A stretch of 6,085 nt of DNA from an uncultured Burkholderiales bacterium (GTDB taxonomy: Bacteria; Pseudomonadota; Gammaproteobacteria; Burkholderiales; Burkholderiaceae_D). The notes below the pieces were generated by a model. That model saw only the letters and a program-made list of their open reading frames with translations, did no database searches and was not told the origin of the DNA. Within the stretch, counting starts at the first letter, position 1. Each line of letters begins with the position of its first letter. This document shows positions 1 to 6,085 of the stretch, piece after piece. Position numbers and translations under genes: made by a program. The stretch spans positions 1-6,085 of the forward strand of contig CAIVDH010000197.1 of the NCBI GenBank assembly GCA_903904635.1, read 5' to 3'.

Positions 1-865
<865 letters not shown>

Positions 866-901
866 AGTGAAACTCTCCACCGGGACATACCGGATGTTTG
901 C

Positions 902-946
902 ACTGTAGGTCGGCGGCACAGATATGTCAACTAAATGTTACGTCAA
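902..946 (-). promoter_or_regulatory. Candidate sigma70-type promoter(s) for bchF-bchN, overlapping PpsR sites
   Basis: On the minus strand a perfect -35 box TTGACA (930-925) is followed by a 17-nt spacer and TACAGT (907-902, 4 of 6 to the consensus). A start near 895 would give a leader of about 30 nt before the bchF ATG. A second option shares the region: TTGACG (946-941), 16 nt, TATCTG (924-919). Both -35 boxes lie within PpsR-type operator half-sites, so bound repressor should block polymerase. This is inferred from consensus matching; no start site is known here. Confidence 0.5.
925..942. promoter_or_regulatory. Weak PpsR/CrtJ-like operator (site A)
   Basis: TGTCAACTAAATGTTACG has the left half TGTC, but the right half is TACG where the known PpsR/CrtJ consensus TGTC-N10-GACA has GACA. 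It overlaps site B by 2 bp, and on the minus strand it supplies the TTGACA of the candidate bchF promoter. It may be only a -35 box, or an accessory half-site filled through cooperativity with site B. Confidence 0.35.
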
Positions 947-958
947 CCTAAATTGACA
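941..958. promoter_or_regulatory. PpsR/CrtJ operator (site B), one mismatch
   Basis: CGTCAACCTAAATTGACA matches TGTC-N10-GACA at every fixed position except the first base. PpsR/CrtJ binds pairs of such palindromes upstream of bch, crt and puc genes and represses them under aerobic conditions. Its position between bchF and ppaA, whose products it would be expected to control, supports the call. Confidence 0.72.
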
Positions 959-981
959 TAAAATTCCGGCTCTGGCTTTTT

Positions 982-999
982 TGTCATTTTCCTTTGACA
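982..999. promoter_or_regulatory. PpsR/CrtJ operator (site C), perfect consensus
   Basis: TGTCATTTTCCTTTGACA is an exact TGTC-N10-GACA palindrome. Its centre lies 41 bp from that of site B, and 23 bp separate the two. The right half contains TTGACA (994-999), which also serves as a good -35 box facing ppaA. The pair B and C fits the cooperative two-operator layout known for CrtJ/PpsR targets, here shared by two divergent genes. Confidence 0.8.
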
Positions 1000-1022
1000 C
1001 AATTAATTTCTTGGCGTAAAAA
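994..1022 (+). promoter_or_regulatory. Candidate sigma70-type promoter for ppaA
   Basis: A perfect -35 TTGACA (994-999), a 17-nt spacer and TAAAAA (1017-1022, 4 of 6 to TATAAT) face ppaA. The -35 box lies inside PpsR operator C, so repression by occlusion is expected. Transcription would start near 1029, leaving a leader of about 130 nt before the ppaA ATG. This rests on consensus matching only. Confidence 0.5.
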
Positions 1023-1058
1023 GTTTGTTGGAAATAGTCAATTACAAAAAAAAACTAA

Positions 1059-1122
1059 CCGCGGCACCATGCCGAGCCGCGGACAATAACAGGATCCACA
1101 CCAGCGCCCGGCTGATAGCCGG
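1059..1122 (+). other. Two GC-rich hairpins in the ppaA leader
   Basis: The first hairpin pairs CCGCGGC (1059-1065) with GCCGCGG (1076-1082) around a 10-nt loop. Within it, CGGCA (1062-1066) can instead pair with TGCCG (1070-1074) around a 3-nt loop, so the two folds exclude each other. The second pairs CCGGCT (1108-1113) with AGCCGG (1117-1122) around GAT. Neither is followed by a T tract, so they do not look like intrinsic terminators. They may stabilise the 5' end or modulate translation of ppaA; no known riboswitch class is recognised. The rest of the leader contains nothing else recognisable. Confidence 0.5.
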
Positions 1123-1158
1123 ACACTCTCTGTGAAGTCCTTGTTCCAGGAGACAAGA

Positions 1159-2016
1159 ATGGATAAAGCCCCAAAAGGTCGTGGAGACGCGAGCCCGGAG
1201 GCCAGCAGTCAGGGCTCGCTATCAGAAAGTAGTAGCCAGAACCGACTCATGCCTTTGGTTGAAGCGGAGATTATTCCGCGCCTGATGATGGCGCACCGGA
1301 ATCGGGAAGCCGACCAAGGCGCCGAACCGAAAATGCTGCCGGCAGATGAGGTCGTGGCCTTTGCCGAGGCGATTTTGCATAAAGAATCTGCCATTGCCAG
1401 CGAACAGATTACCAAGTTGCGCTCGCATGGTCTGGCACTTGAATCTGTTTATCTTTACTTACTAGCGCCCGCTGCGCGCTATCTGGGTGAGTTGTGGGAA
1501 GCCGATCTGTGCAGCTTTTCTCAGGTTACGCTCGGTCTGTGGCGCATACAGCAAATCATGTACGACCTGAGCCCCGCATTCCATGCCAGCCGCAAACCAG
1601 GCAGCGCAACGGTCAGGCAGCGCAGGATCTTGATCTCAACTTTGCCAGGGTCACAACATACTTTTGGTTTATCCATGCTGTCGGAATTTTTTCGCGGTGA
1701 AGGCTGGAGCGTGCTTGCCATACCTTCGCCAGACAAACGCGAATTGATGGACTCGCTGGGCAACAATTGGTTTGACATACTCGCACTCTCAGTCAGCGTG
1801 GATCGTGAAATCGATGGCGTTCAACCGATTATCGAAACTGCCCGCAAACGCTCCTGCAACCCTGGGTTGAGCGTGATGGTCGGCGGCGCATTATTTTTGC
1901 GTGAACCTGAGCTGGCAGAAAAACTGGGCGCAGATGGTATGTCAGAAGATGCGCCGGGCGCACTGGCACTGGCTGCGCAATTGCTCAAACGACAACAAGA
2001 AGTCAGATTTAATTGA
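1159..2016 (+). CDS. ppaA: Cobalamin-binding-fold photosynthesis regulator PpaA/AerR (PpsR antirepressor)
   Basis: PpaA/AerR proteins bind cobalamin (heme in some SCHIC-domain relatives) and modulate PpsR/CrtJ, linking B12 and light to photopigment genes. An N-terminal low-complexity Ser/Gln-rich stretch (about 10-30) leads to a helical B12-binding-2-like part (about 60-140) with LGELWEADLCSFSQVTLGL, whose Trp113 sits where the cap residue over cobalamin is expected. A Rossmann-like B12-binding domain follows (about 155-275): RRILISTLPGSQHTFGLSML carries His167, the expected axial ligand in a motif resembling DxHxxG but lacking the Asp. Further along are FDILALSVS and VMVGGALF. I chose the ATG at 1159 (285 aa) because AGGAGA (1148-1153) lies 5 nt upstream; an in-frame GTG at 1132 lacks a ribosome site. 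The gene sits directly upstream of ppsR, as in known clusters. Its TGA lies within a PpsR-like site. Confidence 0.9.
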   Translation: MDKAPKGRGDASPEASSQGSLSESSSQNRLMPLVEAEIIPRLMMAHRNREADQGAEPKMLPADEVVAFAEAILHKESAIASEQITKLRSHGLALESVYLYLLAPAARYLGELWEADLCSFSQVTLGLWRIQQIMYDLSPAFHASRKPGSATVRQRRILISTLPGSQHTFGLSMLSEFFRGEGWSVLAIPSPDKRELMDSLGNNWFDILALSVSVDREIDGVQPIIETARKRSCNPGLSVMVGGALFLREPELAEKLGADGMSEDAPGALALAAQLLKRQQEVRFN

Positions 2017-2031
2017 CACTTTCATTTGACA
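2014..2031. promoter_or_regulatory. Near-consensus PpsR-like operator overlapping the ppaA stop codon
   Basis: TGACACTTTCATTTGACA matches TGTC-N10-GACA except for one base in the left half (TGAC). It contains two TTGACA hexamers in direct repeat (2013-2018 and 2026-2031), and the ppaA TGA is part of the first. It could mediate autoregulation of ppsR from an internal promoter. I see no convincing -10 box 16-18 nt downstream of either hexamer; the best alternative is a weak GTGACA (2060-2065), 17 nt, TATTTA (2083-2088). The rest of the 137-nt gap before ppsR holds an AAAGGAA at 2069-2075 with no usable start nearby, and one arm each of an inverted repeat. Confidence 0.4.
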
Positions 2032-2153
2032 ATTAAGGTTGATTAACTCAGCAATTGCGGTGACAATCAAAGGAATAGCTTTTATTTATCGTTTGCGCCA
2101 CAAGCGCCGCGATCCTAATCACCGAATTGTCACCCGTATCCGGGAACTGCCTC

Positions 2154-3572
2154 TTGACCCAATTTGAAACTCCCAAGCAATCACTCTCTGGCCTGAGCAT
2201 AGAGACCAACGCAGCCTTACTGGCTGCAGCGGCTGACGTGGTGCTCGTCATAGACGGTGACGGCGTCATACAAGATGTGGCTGCCAATGCAGCAGAGTTG
2301 CCTGTTACTGGCGGCGAAAGAAGCTGGATAGGTAAAGCCTGGGCGGATATCGTTGCAGCAGATAGCAAATCAAAAATCAGTCGTTTGCTCAAAGAGGGCG
2401 ACATTGATAGCAAACCCGTCTGGCGCCAGATTAATATCCCCGCATTACGTGGCACTGATTTGCCGCTTTCTTTTTGTACGGTGCCCGTAGGCCCCAAGGG
2501 TCGCATGATCGCCTTCGGTCGCGATATGCGCGCGCAATCTGAATTGCAGCAGCAATTAATCGATGCGCAGCAAGCGATGGAACGCGATTATCTGCGTCTG
2601 CGCCATATGGAATCGCGCTATCGCATTCTGTTTGATCTGACTTCCGAAGGTGTACTGGTTGTCGATGCAAAAAATCTGAAGATCATCGAAGCCAATCCGG
2701 CTGCTGCAGTCGCATTTGGTGAATCCGTGCGTCGCCTGATGGGTCGCAACTTGCTCGACTGCGTCGATGGCGCGTCCCGCACCGACCTGACCAAGTTACT
2801 TGATGCCGTTAAGGCCAGCGGCAAGCCTGATGAGACTGATGCGAAAGTCAGTAGCGGCCGCAGCAAGCTCACTTTGTCTGCATCGATGATGCATGAAGAA
2901 GGCGGTGAATTATTTCTTTTACGCGTAGCCAGCAGTCAGCAACCACAAACTGCCAGCGGCAGCGCCATTCAAGCGGCACTCGTATTAAGAGTGCTGGAGC
3001 AGGCGCCGGATGCGTTTGTTGTAACCGATAATAGCGGTGAAGTTCTTGCTGCCAATCGCGCGTTCATCGATATGGCGCAGTTAAGCCGGCCTGAACAGGC
3101 ATTGGGCGAATCGCTCGATCGCTGGCTGGGTCGCGCCGGCGTCGACATGAATGTCTTACTGGCCAATTTGCGCCAGCGTGGCTCGGTAAGATTGTTTGCC
3201 ACCACCTTCCGCAATGAAAATGGCGCTGCCATACCGGTCGAAATTTCAGCTGTGTCCGTGCCCCAGGGCGACCAGACCGGACTGGGCTTCACCATTCGCG
3301 ATGTAGGCCGCAGACTGGGAAGCGACACACTCACCCGTCATGAAATGCCGCGCTCGGTTGAACAACTTACTGAGCTGGTTGGTCGTGTACCTTTGCGTGA
3401 GATTGTCGGCGAAACCACCGAACTGATCGAAAAACTCTGCATCGACGCGGCTCTGCAGCTCACACAAGACAATCGTGCAACGGCCTCAGAAATACTTGGT
3501 CTGTCTCGGCAAAGCCTGTATGTGAAGCTGCGCCAGTACGGACTAGGCAATCTGGGCGGCGAAGACCGCTAG
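2154..3572 (+). CDS. ppsR: Transcriptional repressor PpsR/CrtJ of photosynthesis genes
   Basis: PpsR/CrtJ represses bch, crt and light-harvesting genes under oxygen or light, by binding TGTC-N10-GACA pairs. The domain order is canonical for 472 aa: N-terminal PAS (about 20-125, DVVLVIDGDGVIQDVA), glutamine-rich linker helix (about 125-155), PAS1 (about 155-262, ILFDLTSEGVLVVDAKNLKI), PAS2 (about 278-385, LEQAPDAFVVTDNSGEVLAANRAF without gap in sequence), and a Fis-type helix-turn-helix at the C-terminus (428-466, LGLSRQSLYVKLRQYGLG). Cys429, just before the helix-turn-helix, matches the conserved redox cysteine; the second known redox cysteine appears absent. No ATG or GTG occurs in a plausible place: the frame opens after TAG at 2076, and the first Met is near residue 118. 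I chose TTG 2154 because it gives (M)TQFETPKQSL, resembling family N-termini, with GGGAA (2142-2146) 7 nt upstream. TTG 2127 (481 aa) is the alternative. Confidence 0.93.
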   Translation: MTQFETPKQSLSGLSIETNAALLAAAADVVLVIDGDGVIQDVAANAAELPVTGGERSWIGKAWADIVAADSKSKISRLLKEGDIDSKPVWRQINIPALRGTDLPLSFCTVPVGPKGRMIAFGRDMRAQSELQQQLIDAQQAMERDYLRLRHMESRYRILFDLTSEGVLVVDAKNLKIIEANPAAAVAFGESVRRLMGRNLLDCVDGASRTDLTKLLDAVKASGKPDETDAKVSSGRSKLTLSASMMHEEGGELFLLRVASSQQPQTASGSAIQAALVLRVLEQAPDAFVVTDNSGEVLAANRAFIDMAQLSRPEQALGESLDRWLGRAGVDMNVLLANLRQRGSVRLFATTFRNENGAAIPVEISAVSVPQGDQTGLGFTIRDVGRRLGSDTLTRHEMPRSVEQLTELVGRVPLREIVGETTELIEKLCIDAALQLTQDNRATASEILGLSRQSLYVKLRQYGLGNLGGEDR

Positions 3573-3582
3573 TTATTGTCCC

Positions 3583-3602
3583 CTGCCGGTGTTAGCCGGC
3601 AG
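3583..3602 (+). terminator. Hairpin after ppsR, possible weak terminator
   Basis: CTGCCGG (3583-3589) pairs with CCGGCAG (3596-3602) around a 6-nt loop, extendable by one T-G pair, 10 nt after the ppsR stop. The following bases are C/T-rich rather than a T run, so termination may be partial or the hairpin may mainly protect the 3' end. It does mark a transcription boundary between ppsR and the bchG unit, which has its own operator and promoter candidates. Confidence 0.45.
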
Positions 3603-3628
3603 ATCCTCCCCATTTATCTCGCCAAAAG

Positions 3629-3646
3629 TGTCAATTTTAATTGACG
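3629..3646. promoter_or_regulatory. PpsR/CrtJ operator upstream of bchG, one mismatch
   Basis: TGTCAATTTTAATTGACG matches TGTC-N10-GACA except for the last base, and has perfect 7-bp inverted arms (GTCAATT/AATTGAC) around TT. It lies 31-48 bp before the bchG ATG. A bchG-MFS-bchP operon is an expected PpsR target. Single sites are known to need a partner; the palindrome at 3653-3667 is near but does not have the right spacing. Confidence 0.68.
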
Positions 3647-3669
3647 CTTCAATGTGTCACGTGCACAAT
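3641..3669 (+). promoter_or_regulatory. Candidate bchG promoter at the start codon
   Basis: TTGACG (3641-3646, 5 of 6 to the -35 consensus), a 17-nt spacer and CACAAT (3664-3669, 4 of 6 to the -10) would start RNA at about 3676-3677, on or next to the bchG ATG at 3677. An alternative uses TTTAAT (3636-3641, 5 of 6) as -10 with a poor -35 TTTATC (3613-3618), giving a leader of about 28 nt. In either case the PpsR site covers a promoter element. Confidence 0.4.
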
Positions 3670-3676
3670 CGGCAGC

Positions 3677-4555
3677 ATGGCACGTCCTACTTTCTCCGCT
3701 GTTACTGAATTATTAAAGCCCATCACTTGGTTTCCGCCCATGTGGGCATTTGCCTGTGGCGTGGTCGCATCAGGCATCGCGCCCTCGGGACAATGGCTAA
3801 TCATTATTACTGGCATCGTGCTGGCTGGCCCGTTGGTCTGCGCAAGCAGTCAGGCAGTCAACGACTGGTTTGATCGTGAAGTTGATGCCATCAACGAGCC
3901 ACATCGCCCGATACCCTCGGGTCGCATGCCGGGTCGCTGGGGTTTGTATATCGCCATTATGTGGACCGCACTTTCACTGGCAGTCGCGACCGTACTAGGG
4001 CCGTGGGGCTTTGCGGCAGCAACAGCCGGTTTGCTTTTGGCATGGGCTTACAGCGCGCCGCCTTTGCGCCTGAAAAAAAATGGCTGGTGGGGCAATGCAG
4101 CCTGCGGACTTTCATATGAAGGTCTGGCATGGGCTACGGGCGCAGCCGTCATGGCCGGTGGCGCGATGCCACATACACCGTCATTACTGCTGGCTCTGCT
4201 CTATAGCATTGCCGCACACGGCATCATGACACTCAATGATTTCAAATCTGTAGCCGGCGACAGGCAGATGGGTATTGCCTCGCTGCCTGTGCAGTTGGGC
4301 GTGGACCGCGCCGCGCGCACGGCCTGCTGGGTAATGGGCGTGCCACAGGTAGCGGTGATCATCGCGTTAATTATTTGGGGGCAGCCTTGGCATGCGGTGG
4401 CGATTGTCGCGCTGTTGGCAGCACAAATTAAGCTGATGAAAAATTTCATCGCCGCGCCAGTTGAACGTGCGCTGATGTTTTCCGGATTTGGTGTGCCGCT
4501 ACTGGTAGCCGGCATGATGGTCTCTGCTTTTGCATTGCGAGCGAGCGGTCTATGA
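3677..4555 (+). CDS. bchG: Bacteriochlorophyll synthase (bacteriochlorophyllide polyprenyltransferase)
   Basis: BchG esterifies bacteriochlorophyllide a with geranylgeranyl (or phytyl) diphosphate, the last step joining ring and tail, and is an integral membrane UbiA-family prenyltransferase. The first Asp-rich motif is NDWFDREVDAINEPHRPIPSG, residues 62-82. The YSAPPLRLKK loop (125-134) and the second motif LNDFKSVAGDRQMGIASLP (186-204) are diagnostic for the chlorophyll synthase branch. Hydrophobic segments fill the spaces between, and the protein has 292 aa, near the family norm. I chose the ATG at 3677 because MARPTFSAVTELLKPITWFPPMW matches the family start; the 12 codons upstream from TTG 3641 lie inside the operator. 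No clear ribosome site precedes the ATG. Its stop overlaps the next start (ATGA, 4552-4555), so the downstream transporter is probably translationally coupled. Confidence 0.95.
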   Translation: MARPTFSAVTELLKPITWFPPMWAFACGVVASGIAPSGQWLIIITGIVLAGPLVCASSQAVNDWFDREVDAINEPHRPIPSGRMPGRWGLYIAIMWTALSLAVATVLGPWGFAAATAGLLLAWAYSAPPLRLKKNGWWGNAACGLSYEGLAWATGAAVMAGGAMPHTPSLLLALLYSIAAHGIMTLNDFKSVAGDRQMGIASLPVQLGVDRAARTACWVMGVPQVAVIIALIIWGQPWHAVAIVALLAAQIKLMKNFIAAPVERALMFSGFGVPLLVAGMMVSAFALRASGL

Positions 4556-5895
4556 CACCATCTTCGACAAATTTACCGCGCGTTTTTGGCTGGACAGACA
4601 TCGTCCGACTAGGACTGGTGCAAGCCTGTCTGGGCTCCATCGTGGTGCTGATGACTTCTACCTTAAACCGCATCATGGTCGTTGAGCTGGCACTGCCTGC
4701 GCTGCTGCCGGGTGCCTTGGTCGCGCTGCATTATCTGGTGCAGGTGTCGCGCCCGCGCATGGGTCATGGCTCGGATCAGGGCTCGCGCCGCACGCCCTGG
4801 ATCATGGGCGGTATGGCCACGCTAGCAGCAGGCGCATTATGCGCAACACTCTCGACATGGCAGCTTGCTGACTCCGCTTTTTACGGCGTACTGATGGCAG
4901 GCTTAGGCTTTGTGCTGATCGGTCTGGGCGTGGGTGCGGCCGGCACGTCTTTATTGGTGATGCTGGCCATGCGCGTAAAACAAGAACGTCGCGCAGCCGC
5001 GGCTACCATCGTCTGGCTGATGATGATCGTCGGCTTTGCCGTCACTGCAGGGACCGCTGGCAAATTGCTCGATCCCTATACACCGATGCGTTTGTTAATG
5101 GTGACGGGCGCTGTCTGCGTGATGGCATTAATCATTACTGCGCTGGCACTGTTCAGGCTGGAAGGCCATATCGTGGCCAACCCGACTGCGCCTTCACATG
5201 CAGTGCGTTTTCATACGGCGCTCTCTGAAGTCTGGCAGGAAGGAGCGGCACGTCAGTTCACGATTTTTATTTTTATATCGATGCTGGCCTATAGCGCACA
5301 AGATCTGATACTCGAACCTTTCGCCGGCACAGTGTTTGGCTTTACACCGGGCGAATCTACCAGCCTCTCTGGTGTGCAGCATAGCGGCGTATTGCTGGGC
5401 ATGATCATGGTGGCCTTGGTCGGCAGTCGGTTTGCAAATTCACGGCTGGGTTCATTACGCACCTGGTGCGTCGGTGGTTGCCTGATGTCGGCTTTGGCAT
5501 TGGCTGGCCTTGCAGTTGCAGGCCATGTCGGACCGCCTTGGCCATTGAAAGCCAATGTGTTTTTAATGGGTGCGGCTAACGGTGCATTTTCGATTGCCGC
5601 GATTGGTCAGATGATGCGACTGGCAACCGAAGGACGTGCATCACGCGAAGGTGTGCGCATGGGCTTGTGGGGCGCGGCACAGGCAATTGCATTTGGATTT
5701 GGCGGTTTAATCGGCACCGCAGCCAGTGATCTGGCGCACTGGCTGATTGCTTCTTCTGGTGTGGCATATGGCAGCGTGTTTGCTGCAGAGGCGTTGCTGT
5801 TTGTGGCATCGGCTTTACTCGCTACACGTATCAACATGACTGAACATCGCACAAGCGAAGAGCCTGCAGGTGTGGCTCAAGCTTCTTTTTCGTAG
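4552..5895 (+). CDS. PucC/BCH2-family major facilitator membrane protein between bchG and bchP
   Basis: This 447-aa membrane protein belongs to the bacteriochlorophyll-delivery (BCD) branch of the major facilitator superfamily, related to PucC and LhaA, which help assemble light-harvesting complexes. About twelve hydrophobic segments run from residue 18 to 425. A charged stretch near 67-82 (RPRMGHGSDQGSRRTP) sits at the usual cytoplasmic loop between segments 2 and 3. A second one, LATEGRASREGVRMGLWGAAQA (357-378, conserved end), marks the equivalent region in the C-terminal half. The position between bchG and bchP is where Rhodobacter carries orf428, called bch2 in some genomes. Its substrate is not established; a role in pigment handling or delivery to apoproteins is inferred from family and context. 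The start overlaps the bchG stop, without a good ribosome site, consistent with coupling. Confidence 0.9.
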   Translation: MTPSSTNLPRVFGWTDIVRLGLVQACLGSIVVLMTSTLNRIMVVELALPALLPGALVALHYLVQVSRPRMGHGSDQGSRRTPWIMGGMATLAAGALCATLSTWQLADSAFYGVLMAGLGFVLIGLGVGAAGTSLLVMLAMRVKQERRAAAATIVWLMMIVGFAVTAGTAGKLLDPYTPMRLLMVTGAVCVMALIITALALFRLEGHIVANPTAPSHAVRFHTALSEVWQEGAARQFTIFIFISMLAYSAQDLILEPFAGTVFGFTPGESTSLSGVQHSGVLLGMIMVALVGSRFANSRLGSLRTWCVGGCLMSALALAGLAVAGHVGPPWPLKANVFLMGAANGAFSIAAIGQMMRLATEGRASREGVRMGLWGAAQAIAFGFGGLIGTAASDLAHWLIASSGVAYGSVFAAEALLFVASALLATRINMTEHRTSEEPAGVAQASFS

Positions 5896-5928
5896 TCCAT
5901 ACCACCAGCACCTTTGATTGGGGATGCA

Positions 5929-6085
5929 ATGCAAAATATCGAACAATTTGATGTTGTGATAGTCGGCGGTGGCCCAGCGGGCGCAACGGCAGCACATGAT
6001 CTGGCAAGGCGTGGCCGTAACGTGTTGTTACTGGATCGTGCAGGACGCATCAAGCCCTGCGGCGGTGCGATACCACCTCGCGCGA
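5929..6085 (+). CDS. bchP: Geranylgeranyl reductase, N-terminal part (cut by window edge)
   Basis: BchP reduces three double bonds of the geranylgeranyl tail of bacteriochlorophyll (or of geranylgeranyl diphosphate) to phytyl, using NADPH and FAD. Only the first 52 residues, out of about 400, are inside the window. They show the FAD-binding Rossmann start FDVVIVGGGPAGATAA (7-22), with GGGPAG at 13-18 and Asp36 ending the second strand, then KPCGGAIPPRA (42-52), which is typical for the BchP/ChlP family. The ATG at 5929 has GGGGA (5920-5924) 4 nt upstream; an overlapping ATG at 5924 is out of frame and soon stops. The 33-nt gap after the transporter has no terminator or promoter that I can see, so bchP is probably the third gene of a bchG operon. 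Confidence 0.93.
   Translation, partial: MQNIEQFDVVIVGGGPAGATAAHDLARRGRNVLLLDRAGRIKPCGGAIPPRA

Noticed and set aside
866..919. 18-codon N-terminal extension of bchF to an ATG at 919
   Set aside because: It overlaps the -10/-35 region of the likely promoter, has no ribosome site and no family-like sequence; ATG 865 has both a ribosome site and a family-like length.
2040..2070. FNR-like TTGAT...ATCAA palindrome upstream of ppsR
   Set aside because: The halves TTGAT (2040-2044) and ATCAA (2066-2070) are 21 bp apart, while FNR sites have a 4-bp spacer.
2048..2506. 152-aa minus-strand open frame opposite ppsR
   Set aside because: It overlaps the well-supported ppsR reading frame, and its Ser/Ala/Thr-rich product resembles nothing; it is a shadow frame.
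4201..4676. Minus-strand frames opposite bchG and the transporter
   Set aside because: Both overlap genes with clear family motifs on the plus strand and have the composition of antisense frames of hydrophobic proteins.

Overview
This window is part of a photosynthesis gene cluster from an aerobic or facultative anoxygenic phototrophic proteobacterium. Every gene either makes bacteriochlorophyll a or regulates its synthesis. The arrangement bchF-bchN on one strand, facing ppaA(aerR)-ppsR(crtJ)-bchG-MFS-bchP on the other, is a known conserved block of purple-bacterial clusters. Base composition is moderate and a few protein-level hints (the PpsR N-terminus, the BchN N-terminus) lean towards a betaproteobacterium. 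I cannot fix the class from this window alone.

Left part (1-865, minus strand): the 5' end of bchN, cut by the window edge, and complete bchF. The two overlap by an ATGA and read leftwards, presumably into the rest of a bchFNBHLM-type operon. Centre-left (866-1158): a divergent control region. It holds a perfect and an almost perfect copy of the PpsR/CrtJ operator TGTC-N10-GACA plus a weaker third copy. The operators contain TTGACA sequences that can act as -35 boxes of promoters facing both ways. A leader of about 130 nt with two GC-rich hairpins precedes ppaA.

Right part (1159-6085, plus strand): ppaA encodes a cobalamin-binding-fold antirepressor. ppsR, which apparently starts at TTG, encodes the PAS-PAS-PAS-HTH redox/light repressor. 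A hairpin follows ppsR, then a further PpsR-like operator lies just before bchG. bchG (bacteriochlorophyll synthase) overlaps a PucC/BCH2-type membrane transporter gene by ATGA, and 33 nt later bchP (geranylgeranyl reductase) begins and runs off the window.

The genes form one circuit. BchN (dark protochlorophyllide reductase subunit), BchF (3-vinyl hydratase), BchG (tail attachment) and BchP (tail reduction) are successive or late steps of pigment synthesis. PpsR and PpaA sit between the two biosynthetic arms and probably control both arms, and perhaps themselves, through the operators seen here. I found no undescribed system. The points worth a second look are regulatory: operator/-35 overlaps, a possibly leaderless bchG message, the structured ppaA leader, the non-ATG ppsR start, and the apparent loss of one PpsR redox cysteine.
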